From Sphingomonas parapaucimobilis NBRC 15100 (GTDB lineage: Bacteria; Pseudomonadota; Alphaproteobacteria; Sphingomonadales; Sphingomonadaceae), in assembly GCF_000787715.1 (NCBI RefSeq), contig NZ_BBPI01000098.1, positions 1 through 56,094 of the forward strand: 56,094 bases of DNA, in the 5' to 3' direction. The position numbers and the translations under genes were made by a program. The notes below the pieces were generated by a model. It had not been told where the DNA came from, made no database searches, and saw nothing but the letters and a program-made list of their open reading frames with translations. Positions 9,075 through 16,276 of the stretch are shown in pieces; within the stretch, counting starts at the first letter, position 1; the number at the start of each line of letters is the position of its first letter.

Positions 9075-9988
9075 GCCTCGATGGGAACCCGGAGCCTTGA
9101 CGGAACAGGGGTGTCCGGGGCTCGATCTGTCGCCGCGCGACCGATCTCCACGGCGTTCTTCCCAGCGCGCTTGACCGCGTACATGAGCTGATCGACCGCG
9201 TGCATCAACGAGGGTTCGTCACGCGGGGTCTCGGGCTGAATCAGCAGCGCGCCCATGCTGCACGTCACCGGATGAGGCGTGCCGGCCAGAACCGATGACA
9301 GGCGCTTGTGAAGCGAGCGAGCGAAATACACCGCTTCCTCGGCCGAATGGACGGGAAGCAGAAAGGCGAACTCGTCGCCGCCGATTCGGCCGAAATCATC
9401 CTCACGCCGGATGATCCCCCGCGCGCCCTGTGCGAAGGTGCGCAGCACCTCGTCGCCCGCAACATGGCCGTGGCGGTTATTGAGGCCCTTGAAGTCGTCG
9501 AGATCAAGGATCGCGAGCAGGAAGGATTGTCGGGCAGGCACCGCTAGATCGAGACGATGGATCACGCGCTCGCGGAACGTCTCCTTGTTGAGCGCATCGG
9601 TCATGCGGTCGCGTGCCGCCAGGTGGTGCTCTCGGTCGAAGGACCGGCGGAAGCTGAGAACAATGGCGGCGACGAAAACATAGGTGACGGCGCGCACGGC
9701 CATCCTTGCCCCGAGCAGGGCGGGGGAGAGCCCTGGAAGTTCGGCGAGATGCGGCACGACGGCGAGGACCGCCGCAACGATCGCCACCAGATAGCCAGCA
9801 CGGCTTCCCAACGCCCAGCAGGCGGCGCAGACGATCGGGATATAGAGCGGCGCGAGACCCATCCGGGAAAAATGTGCGTCCGCCAGCGCCAGCGCCGTGA
9901 CGCTGAGGAGGATCGCGAACCAGGCGCGCTCACGCGGCAGGGAATGAAGGCGATCGGCGAGGCGGCCGACAGGCAGATGACTATTCAC
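9065..9988 (-). CDS. Membrane diguanylate cyclase (GGDEF)
   Basis: The 307-residue protein has several N-terminal membrane segments (about residues 20-125) followed by a GGDEF domain. The active-site GGDEF is intact in RIGGDEFAFL, and an RxxD inhibitory site (RRED) lies five residues upstream. It should make c-di-GMP with product inhibition. The start is GTG with AGGA six bases upstream. The small gene after it overlaps its end. The upstream gap contains the branched palindrome at 10101-10209. Confidence 0.9.
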   Translation of the reverse strand: MNSHLPVGRLADRLHSLPRERAWFAILLSVTALALADAHFSRMGLAPLYIPIVCAACWALGSRAGYLVAIVAAVLAVVPHLAELPGLSPALLGARMAVRAVTYVFVAAIVLSFRRSFDREHHLAARDRMTDALNKETFRERVIHRLDLAVPARQSFLLAILDLDDFKGLNNRHGHVAGDEVLRTFAQGARGIIRREDDFGRIGGDEFAFLLPVHSAEEAVYFARSLHKRLSSVLAGTPHPVTCSMGALLIQPETPRDEPSLMHAVDQLMYAVKRAGKNAVEIGRAATDRAPDTPVPSRLRVPIEACL

Positions 9989-10100
9989 GCATGTCCTACT
10001 CGGTCAAAAGGTTCTCCAAGCTCATTCCCGCCCCAAGTGTTCCTGTTCAGCCGGCGGCACGCCCCATTTCGGAGACGTGCCGGCCACTGAACCGGGTGTT

Positions 10101-10209
10101 GGAAACCTGAAACACGTCAGGCGCGGACGCCTTTGGCCGGGTGGCTTGGACATGCGCGCCCGCCACCCGGTCGATGAAGCTCGACCGGCTCGTGTTTCAG
10201 GAGGTTTCC
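10101..10209. other. Branched palindromic element (cloverleaf-like)
   Basis: An outer stem is formed by 10101-10116 and 10191-10209 (16 pairs with a three-base bulge AGG on the right arm). Inside are hairpins 10119-10123/10128-10132, 10137-10145/10162-10170 (nine pairs, CCGGGTGGC with GCCACCCGG) and 10167-10174/10181-10188 (eight pairs). The last two share bases and cannot both form fully. The element lies between the ECF sigma gene and the diguanylate cyclase gene. It could be a structured RNA, a leader or a DNA cruciform. No known family is recognised. Confidence 0.55.
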
Positions 10210-10294
10210 ACGCCTCCACCCGCGTCTCCGCAGGTGCGCGCACGCTACCGGCAAACCGTTAAGAAAAGCAACAAGCCGACAGGCACACCGGGGA

Positions 10295-10927
10295 TCAGCC
10301 GATCTTGACGCCCCGCCAGTCCCGCCTTTTCCGCAGGTGGATGGGCCGCTTGGCCGCTGACGGGAGCGTATCGCGGCCGGTCCTGTCGGCCAGCAGCGGC
10401 GTCGATCGCTCCTCGATGAGGGCGCGCAGCCGAGTCCGCCCGCGTGCGATGCGGCTCTTGAATGTGCCTGGGGCAATGCCGAGCTGCGCCGCGCCATCCT
10501 CGATGGACACGCCTTGGCTCGCCAGCAGCACCGCCTCGCGTTGGTGGATCGGGAGTTCGCTGAGCGCCCAATCCGTATCCCGCAGCCAGACGGCGAGGCT
10601 CTGGGTCTCGTCCACCCGTAGCATGCGGTCGCGCGCCTCTTCGGGCAGGTCGGCATGAAAGCGGGCGCGGCGGCGACCGGTGAGAAAGCTGTTCTTCATC
10701 ACGGTCCGCGCCCAGGCGGCGAGGCTTGTTCCCGCCGCGAAGCTGGCGCGCGCGGTCCAGCACCTGAGCATGGTGTCCTGCAGAAGGTCGTCGGCATCGG
10801 CACCCCCTCCAGTCAGTCGCCGCGCATAGGCGCTTAGCGCCGCCGCCTGCTCGATCAGCGCTGCTCCGAACGCATCATCGGGCATGGCGATCGGCAAGGG
10901 AACACGGGCAGGCACATCGGGCGGCAT
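10295..10927 (-). CDS. ECF-type sigma factor (EcfG-like)
   Basis: The 210-residue protein has sigma region 2 (ADDLLQDTMLRCW, then SLAAWARTVMKNSFL) and region 4 (LPIHQREAVLLASQGVSIED followed by LGIAPGTFKSRIARGRTRLR). The overall pattern resembles the general-stress sigma factors of Alphaproteobacteria. The ATG at 10927 is chosen because CGGAGAATGAG precedes it; the frame is open to 10960. No anti-sigma gene can be named next to it. With the HWE kinase and single-domain regulator it suggests a mobile stress-response module. Confidence 0.85.
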   Translation of the reverse strand: MPPDVPARVPLPIAMPDDAFGAALIEQAAALSAYARRLTGGGADADDLLQDTMLRCWTARASFAAGTSLAAWARTVMKNSFLTGRRRARFHADLPEEARDRMLRVDETQSLAVWLRDTDWALSELPIHQREAVLLASQGVSIEDGAAQLGIAPGTFKSRIARGRTRLRALIEERSTPLLADRTGRDTLPSAAKRPIHLRKRRDWRGVKIG

Positions 10928-11087
10928 CTCATTCTCCGGGCAGGGCTCTCCTGCCCTCAAGCGATATAGGGGGTGCGAGCCGCCGATGTTGCCGGCCAGA
11001 CCGCTTCAAGGCCCGCTTCGTCCCGTATCGGTCGATCGGGGCTGCGCGCGTGCTATGGGGCTTCCATATCGCAATCGGAGAGAGACG

Positions 11088-11381
11088 ATGGAGCGCCTGT
11101 TTCCGCGCGCCTTGATAGCGTGCATTCGTGAGGCTCGGCCGCCGACGTCGCAGGAGCTTGCATCGATGGCCGAGAAGATCTGGCGCGAGGCTTTTCCAGA
11201 GCGTCCATTTCGACGCGAGCGCGCCATGACCATCGCCGCCGTAGCGCTCACAGGCGAACGCCAGACGTGCAAGGGACCGCCGACATCCTGTCCCGCTGAA
11301 CCATTTCCGGCTAGAATGCGGAGCGCTACGGTCGGTCGATGGTCGCCAGGGCTGTCGTCCAGGAGAGGATGCGCCGCTTGA
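11088..11381 (+). CDS. Small hypothetical protein divergent from sigma factor
   Basis: The ATG at 11088 follows GGAGAGAGACG and gives 97 residues. The first half looks like a folded helical protein (RALIACIREARPPTSQELASM, then KIWREAF); the second half is Pro/Cys/Ser-rich and less convincing. It is divergent from the sigma gene and may be co-regulated. I do not recognise the family. The frame is also open upstream, but no better start signal is seen there. Confidence 0.5.
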   Translation: MERLFPRALIACIREARPPTSQELASMAEKIWREAFPERPFRRERAMTIAAVALTGERQTCKGPPTSCPAEPFPARMRSATVGRWSPGLSSRRGCAA

Positions 11382-11445
11382 GCCGGCAACATGCTGGCCG
11401 TAGCACCGGCCGGTTTCTTCAAGCAGCCGGCTTGACGGTGGCGGC

Positions 11446-11730
11446 TCAAACCTCGGTAGGCACCGGCTCGTAAGGTACCCCGATCCGGGTTTCGGCCGTG
11501 CCGCGCCGCCGCAGGGTCGCGGCAATGTGGCGGTCGGCCGCCGCGCGATCGGCGAAGGCGTGCCGCTGGGCTTGGCCGTGTGCGCCGATCCGGCCCCAGC
11601 GGGTTTCTACAACGATCATGCCGAAAAGATCGAGGCTTGCGGTGATGCTGTAACGCCGGCGGATGTTGCGCGCCGGGTCGATCGCCACCAGTTCGATCGG
11701 CTCGGGCAGGGACAGGTTCGCGCCATTCAT
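11446..11730 (-). CDS. WGR-domain protein
   Basis: The 94-residue protein consists of one WGR domain: strands around RRRYSITASLDLFG, then VVETRWGRIGAHGQ, then a helix with DRAAADRHIAATLRRR. WGR domains bind nucleic acids and occur in PARPs and in small bacterial proteins of unknown role. The start at 11730 is preferred because the domain begins shortly after; an ATG at 11790 would add 20 basic residues. It stands alone in transcription. Confidence 0.75.
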   Translation of the reverse strand: MNGANLSLPEPIELVAIDPARNIRRRYSITASLDLFGMIVVETRWGRIGAHGQAQRHAFADRAAADRHIAATLRRRGTAETRIGVPYEPVPTEV

Positions 11731-11826
11731 GGCGCGGAGCCTACGAAATAAGCCTCTCCAAGTCAGGCGACTTTCCTGAATCAATGGCAAGCCGGTGATT
11801 CAGGAAATCGATGGTTCCTCGAAGCG

Positions 11827-12360
11827 TTACCGCGTCTGCGGGCTTGCGCGATGCTTCTGGCGCTGTTCGAGCCAGGGGGTGAACGCCGACTGGGTGCAAA
11901 CGTCCAAGGGTTCATAGGTGCCCGGCGCAACACGCCGAAACAGCATGGGGCCGGTCCGAACGGCGCTTCGGCTGAGAGAAACCTGGCAGCTATTCCCGGT
12001 CATCCCGCACCGGCCACCTATGTTCATCACCGGACTGGTGCGGATGCTGATTGGTCCCGAGACGCGGCCCTTCGTAGCGCTGATAACGCGCGCGGGGCGG
12101 CTCTGCTCGATCTTCTGCCCAGGCCTGAACCATAGTCGCGCTCGTCCGTCCGACCCGCACCAGAAACTGCGCGCCGCTGCCACCGGCGCGCGCCCTATCT
12201 CCAACTCACCAACAAGGTCGGCTTTCGCGAACGCCGCGCGCGCCGCTGCCTCGATATTGTCGGGCAGGATGCATGAGCACGCCAGGGCGGGCGTGGACGC
12301 GCTAAATGCCGCACCAGCGAGGGCGGCGGCGGTCGTCCGCGATGATGACAGCATCGTCAT
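11827..12360 (-). CDS. Exported Cys-containing hypothetical protein
   Basis: The 177-residue protein has an N-terminal signal (TTAAALAGAAFSASTPALA, cleavage likely before CSC). The mature part begins CSCILPDNIEAAARAAFAKA and contains further cysteines (FWCGSD, GGRCGMTG, LDVCTQ), so disulphides are likely in the periplasm. I do not recognise the function. It is on the same strand as the following lipoprotein gene, with a short gap. Confidence 0.65.
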   Translation of the reverse strand: MTMLSSSRTTAAALAGAAFSASTPALACSCILPDNIEAAARAAFAKADLVGELEIGRAPVAAARSFWCGSDGRARLWFRPGQKIEQSRPARVISATKGRVSGPISIRTSPVMNIGGRCGMTGNSCQVSLSRSAVRTGPMLFRRVAPGTYEPLDVCTQSAFTPWLEQRQKHRASPQTR

Positions 12361-12415
12361 CCCAAGAGACTATGGCCGCACGGCTGAACGAAACATGGCC
12401 TGCGCGCCTATACAG

Positions 12416-12934
12416 TCATTGGATCATTACCCGAGGATCATGAGCGATCAGGGTCTGGGCTGTCTCACCAAACTGCCGCCGATCAACCCCGCTCAAGGTC
12501 ACGCGATTGCGTGGAATGTCGATCGTCAGAATGTTGAAGCGCCACTTCCGGCTCGACAACAATTCCGCAACCGCCTGCTCCGTGGCCTGTAATTCCCTCA
12601 AGGAGTAGCGGACCTGTCGAGCGACATAGCGCGGGTCGCCGGACAGGCGGCGCAGGCGGGCCTCAGCGTTGTCAGTGAACTGCACGATCACCGCGCCGCC
12701 GTCGACGAAGCTTCCAGCATAGGAAGGGTCGCCCGCTGCAAGCCCGTTGATCGCCGAAACAAGAATTGCGAGCGGTGTCGATTGCGCCGATTGGGCCTCA
12801 GGCGTGGGCGGCGCGGGAAGCGCCGAACCGGGTTGGGGTGTTGAACAGCCCAACAATAGCTCGCACGCCGCCGTGCAGACGATCACTCGCAGTAGCAGCG
12901 ATGTTCGCAAGCTGGTCCGCATATGGCCGTTCAT
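12416..12934 (-). CDS. Putative lipoprotein
   Basis: With the ATG at 12934 the protein has 172 residues. A hydrophobic signal ends in the lipobox ELLLGC, followed by a Pro/Ala-rich spacer (STPQPGSALPAPPTPEAQ). The mature domain has predicted helices (RYSLRELQATEQAVAELLS) and a strand-rich end (FNILTIDIPRNRVTLSGV). An ATG at 12922 is also possible. The domain recalls small periplasmic proteins that respond to peptidase inhibitors, but this is not firm. It is divergent from another lipoprotein gene at 12978. Confidence 0.65.
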   Translation of the reverse strand: MNGHMRTSLRTSLLLRVIVCTAACELLLGCSTPQPGSALPAPPTPEAQSAQSTPLAILVSAINGLAAGDPSYAGSFVDGGAVIVQFTDNAEARLRRLSGDPRYVARQVRYSLRELQATEQAVAELLSSRKWRFNILTIDIPRNRVTLSGVDRRQFGETAQTLIAHDPRVMIQ

Positions 12935-12977
12935 CCCAATGCAAGGATATCCGGAAGAGACTAAATTCATTGTGAGG

Positions 12978-13886
12978 ATGATTCTATCCCTATTTGCCCT
13001 TTGCATGGCATGTTCGCCCGCAGTTGAGCATGGGGACGAGGGTGGCCCGCAATCAACAAGCACCTTCAGAACCCAGACGAAAGCGCCCTCCCCTAACTAT
13101 CGTATACTACTCAATCAGCCGGCAGCGGGCGGACACGGGGCGTTGCGACAGGAAGCGACGTCGCCTCTCCCGCGCGATGCCAAGGCCATCGGCGATGCCT
13201 GGATCGCCCGTCTCAAAAAGCGGGGAGCGTTACTCGGCTACGGCCTCGCGGGAAAGGGTTCCGCCGGCCCGGTCGAGATGATCGACACGGGGTTGACCCA
13301 GCAGGAATTCGACAATTGGGCAAAGGAGAACGGTTGGCGCGTGCCTGGCCACATCAGCTGGAGCTTTGTACCTAAGATGAGCATTCCTCCGGTGAGTGAG
13401 GCCGCGAAAGGCGCGATCCGCGTCTGGCCCGCTTCCAAGGCGCGGACGGGCCTTCAACATCAGGCACTTTACCACGGCCGGGTCGAACTACGTGACGGCT
13501 GCTTTTTCGTCGGCCTCTCGGGCCAGCCTGTCGACAAGTTGGCATGGTTCCACTCGGAAATGGGGCTCGACATTGACCAGTCCGGCTACTTCATTCTGCG
13601 CGAAAGGGTCGGCGGAAAAACGCTCGCCCGCTTGGGCGAGGATATGAACTGGGGCGGCCCCGCGACTGCGGACATCGACAAGGAAACCGCACAAGCCTTG
13701 CAAGATGCATGCGGACCCGGCGAGCTATATGTCGTCGGTTCGCCCGAAGCGAGCGAGCGCTTCTTGACCCAGTATCCGCATCTCCGCGAGCCATCGGTTC
13801 CCCCGCCGGCACCCCCGAACAAGATTGAGATCGGCCGGTGCTGGACAGCTCCCGCGAAGCCACCTCATCGCGAGCAACTCGCTTAG
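12978..13886 (+). CDS. Lipoprotein with recurring GC-motif domain
   Basis: The ATG at 12978 (after GTGAGG) gives 302 residues with a short signal and a likely lipobox ending at ALCMAC. After a linker, the region GRVELRDGCFFVG (about residue 170) with LAWFHSEMG, ILRERVGGKTLARLGE and WGGP resembles a domain also seen in the lipoproteins at 38951 and 27648. Its function is unknown. The last 25 residues are Pro-rich and basic. The open frame extends upstream antiphase to the neighbour and is not part of the gene. Confidence 0.65.
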   Translation: MILSLFALCMACSPAVEHGDEGGPQSTSTFRTQTKAPSPNYRILLNQPAAGGHGALRQEATSPLPRDAKAIGDAWIARLKKRGALLGYGLAGKGSAGPVEMIDTGLTQQEFDNWAKENGWRVPGHISWSFVPKMSIPPVSEAAKGAIRVWPASKARTGLQHQALYHGRVELRDGCFFVGLSGQPVDKLAWFHSEMGLDIDQSGYFILRERVGGKTLARLGEDMNWGGPATADIDKETAQALQDACGPGELYVVGSPEASERFLTQYPHLREPSVPPPAPPNKIEIGRCWTAPAKPPHREQLA

Positions 13887-13953
13887 ACCGAACCCAATCG
13901 GGTTGTCGAAGGGCTGATCTGGCGGTTGCCCCTCGCCACGCACTTCATGCTAC

Positions 13954-15252
13954 CTAGTTGCTGATCGAGGTTGGATCGGCGATGCGCCCGAAAAACAGCA
14001 CCGCGCCGCTCTTTCGGTCTCGCAGGGTGGCAAGGAAAGGACGATCGACCACCATCTCCGGTACCTGAGGCGCTATCCGCGCACTGGTGACGACGACCTT
14101 GATCGCAGTTGCCGCCGCTGCCTCGGTGCCCTCCTCATCGACGCGCAGGAAGGTCGCGTGCGCCACATCATCGATCGCCAAGCGCGCACCACGGGCAATC
14201 CCCGACAGGTCCGCGCGCTGGTGGTCGAAGGCGCTCGGCATACCCGCTGCGATGAGCGCTGCCTTCACGCTCTCATCGAACCTGGCTTCAAAGCGGGGCA
14301 GAACGATCCGCACCGCGCGTTCCTGCTCCGCTGACAGGTCGAAACGATCATTGCCGCCCTGCTCGCCGGCGAAGAAATCGACACCCTTCAGCTCGCGCTC
14401 CCAGCGGCGCAGGGTCGCCGCGTCACGCGGCAGGAAGATTTCCATCACGAAGCTGCCATCGCCGCGATAAGGCAGCGCGATCGCCTGCCCTTCCCGGGTC
14501 TCGCGATAGTCGAACCAGCCAATCCGCTTCATCATCGTGATCGGGATGCGCGTGCCGTCGCCACGCGTGAAGGACCGCGTTTCCGTCTCCTCGAACGGCA
14601 CCTGCCACTTCGCCTTGAAGTAAAGCGCGTTGGTCAGCACAGCGGCGGTGTCATCCCCGAAGCCGCTCGGAGAGACGATCTCCGAAATCCTGCCCTTCGT
14701 CTCGCGCGAAACCCAGCCATTGATCCGCTCGGCCGCTCCGGTGGGATCACCAGCATAATCGACGGTTTCCGGAGCCGCTCCGAAGCCGGCATGCGCCTCG
14801 GCGACATACTCGTCCCGGACCGGCAATCCCTTCGCCAGCCACAGCGCGTTCGCGATGCCGAGCGCGGTATCGGCATCGCCGGTGTCGTTAAGCTGGGCAT
14901 TGTAGGATTTGATGAGCGCAGGGACGTTGCGGGACGAATCCCAACCAAGCACGCGGCCAATCTCCTCGCGCGTGGCGCCCCGCGCGCCAAGGTAGGCGAG
15001 CCCCAGGCCCTGCGACAAGCTGACCGGGGAGATGAACAGATTGGCGTTTGCATCGGCCTTCGCTGCCAGGTGCGGGTAGACCTTGACGGTCATTAACGCC
15101 GCGCCATAGGTCAGGTCATGCGGCAAAGCCTCGGCGTCGGGCCGGGACAGGCTTGTAGGAAGCGAGCCGGGACTCGGTGCCGGGTCGCGCGTCGCACAGC
15201 CACCAAGCGCGAGGATGGCAAGAAGCGGGTATGACAAGGCTGTTTTAGGCAT
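13954..15252 (-). CDS. Serpin-family lipoprotein (serine protease inhibitor)
   Basis: The 432-residue protein carries a lipoprotein signal (LAILALGGC) and a full serpin domain. Signature parts are NLFISPVSLSQGLGLAYLGA, FKAKWQVPF, the inhibitory hinge EEGTEAAAATA (residues 373-383) and the end motif VDRPFLATLRD. Counting from the hinge places Thr-Ser at the scissile P1-P1' bond, which suggests an inhibitor of elastase-like proteases. The small-residue hinge indicates an inhibitory rather than a storage serpin. A surface-anchored serpin is uncommon in Alphaproteobacteria. Confidence 0.92.
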   Translation of the reverse strand: MPKTALSYPLLAILALGGCATRDPAPSPGSLPTSLSRPDAEALPHDLTYGAALMTVKVYPHLAAKADANANLFISPVSLSQGLGLAYLGARGATREEIGRVLGWDSSRNVPALIKSYNAQLNDTGDADTALGIANALWLAKGLPVRDEYVAEAHAGFGAAPETVDYAGDPTGAAERINGWVSRETKGRISEIVSPSGFGDDTAAVLTNALYFKAKWQVPFEETETRSFTRGDGTRIPITMMKRIGWFDYRETREGQAIALPYRGDGSFVMEIFLPRDAATLRRWERELKGVDFFAGEQGGNDRFDLSAEQERAVRIVLPRFEARFDESVKAALIAAGMPSAFDHQRADLSGIARGARLAIDDVAHATFLRVDEEGTEAAAATAIKVVVTSARIAPQVPEMVVDRPFLATLRDRKSGAVLFFGRIADPTSISN

Positions 15253-15260
15253 GGCTCTCC

Positions 15261-15530
15261 CTAAAGGCTTGGCTGCTGATCGTAGAAATCGACCTGCATC
15301 CGCATGGCTCCGAGCGGTTCCACGAAATGCGGCTGTTCGGGCAAGATCAGCCCTGGCCGGTCAGGTGTAAGGACCACCTCCGAGGCCGGGTCGAGATAGG
15401 TGAGCTTCAGTCTCCCTTCGATGACCCGGATCACGCCCCACACACCGGCCTTGGTGCGATGTTCGGAGCGCAGGGCAGCGGGCAATGTCGCCTCATCGAA
15501 TATGGGCGTCGAGCGGTAGGGAATCACCAT
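15261..15530 (-). CDS. DUF1971 small cupin
   Basis: The 89-residue protein resembles the DUF1971 cupin group found next to tellurite-resistance methyltransferases: an N-terminal YRSTPIFDEATLPAAL, then HRTKAGVWGVIRVIEGRL and HFVEPLGAMRMQVDFY. Its ATG shares one base with the DUF6118 stop (TAATG), so translation is probably coupled to the mobilisation genes. The link between a cupin and DUF6118 is unexplained. Confidence 0.8.
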   Translation of the reverse strand: MVIPYRSTPIFDEATLPAALRSEHRTKAGVWGVIRVIEGRLKLTYLDPASEVVLTPDRPGLILPEQPHFVEPLGAMRMQVDFYDQQPSL

Positions 15531-16267
15531 TATCTCTTCACTCCCACCTGGATCGTGCATCGCACCGGCTGATCCGCCTTCCTTGCCGCTTGCCGGCATC
15601 CTTCGATCTTTTCACGATTGTCGCGCAGCAACCTGTCGGCCGCGACGATCGCCTCCCAGCTCGCCGGTGACGCGCTCGCCATCAAATGCTGCCCGGCATC
15701 CCACGGTGTCGCCTCGGCAAGAGCCCGCGTCGCCATGCGTTCGGGCCATTGCCAGCTCGCCGGCGCGATCTCGCGCGCGACCATACCGGGAAGGAAGGAC
15801 CAGAGGAGGATGCCGATAAGCAACCCGCTCAACCCGAACCATAGTTGACGGTCCTTCTGATCCCGCGCCGTCAGCGCCGATTGAACGACGGTGCGCAGCT
15901 CGCGCCCCTGCTGCTTCATCTCGTCGGTGGCGGTCGCGAGGGCGGCATGGTCGGCGCTGCGAAGGTCGGCCGCCGCTCGATTGATCTGCGCCGAAACCTG
16001 CGCCGGCGTCATCGCCAACGCCGGCGACTTCACGATGGCCGTCGTAACCTGGTCCAGGCGTCCGTTGATGCCGTCCAGCCCCTGGACGACATGCCCCAGC
16101 GTCTCGGAATAATCCGGCACGTCGATGCTGGCGCGCTCGGCCGCCAGTCCCTCGATGGCGCGGCGCATCAACGCTAGTTCGCCGCGCTGCTGCTCGACCG
16201 CAACGCGCACCTGCTCGAACGCTTCCGCCGCCGCGTCGCCGCCTTCCTCCCATTCCTCGTCCGCCAT
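15530..16267 (-). CDS. DUF6118 family protein, copy 2
   Basis: The 245-residue protein has an acidic N-terminus, a helical region with SIDVPDYSETLG and SPALAMTPAQVSAQ, one membrane segment near residue 168 (GLSGLLIGILLWSF) and a C-terminal CRQAARKADQPVRCTIQ. It is the intact-context paralogue of the gene at 4952. It starts nine bases after the traA stop, so it is the last-but-one gene of the traA transcript. A membrane-linked accessory role in mobilisation is plausible but unproven. Confidence 0.88.
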   Translation of the reverse strand: MADEEWEEGGDAAAEAFEQVRVAVEQQRGELALMRRAIEGLAAERASIDVPDYSETLGHVVQGLDGINGRLDQVTTAIVKSPALAMTPAQVSAQINRAAADLRSADHAALATATDEMKQQGRELRTVVQSALTARDQKDRQLWFGLSGLLIGILLWSFLPGMVAREIAPASWQWPERMATRALAEATPWDAGQHLMASASPASWEAIVAADRLLRDNREKIEGCRQAARKADQPVRCTIQVGVKR

Positions 16268-16276
16268 TGCCTCTCC

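Noticed and set aside
9989..10100. EcfG-type promoter (GGAAC-N16/17-CGTT) before the diguanylate cyclase
   Set aside because: A GGAAC is present on the minus strand, but no matching CGTT follows at the required distance.
10022..10243. Minus-strand open frame of 73 codons
   Set aside because: It coincides with the branched palindrome and has an Arg/Pro-rich composition without a start signal.
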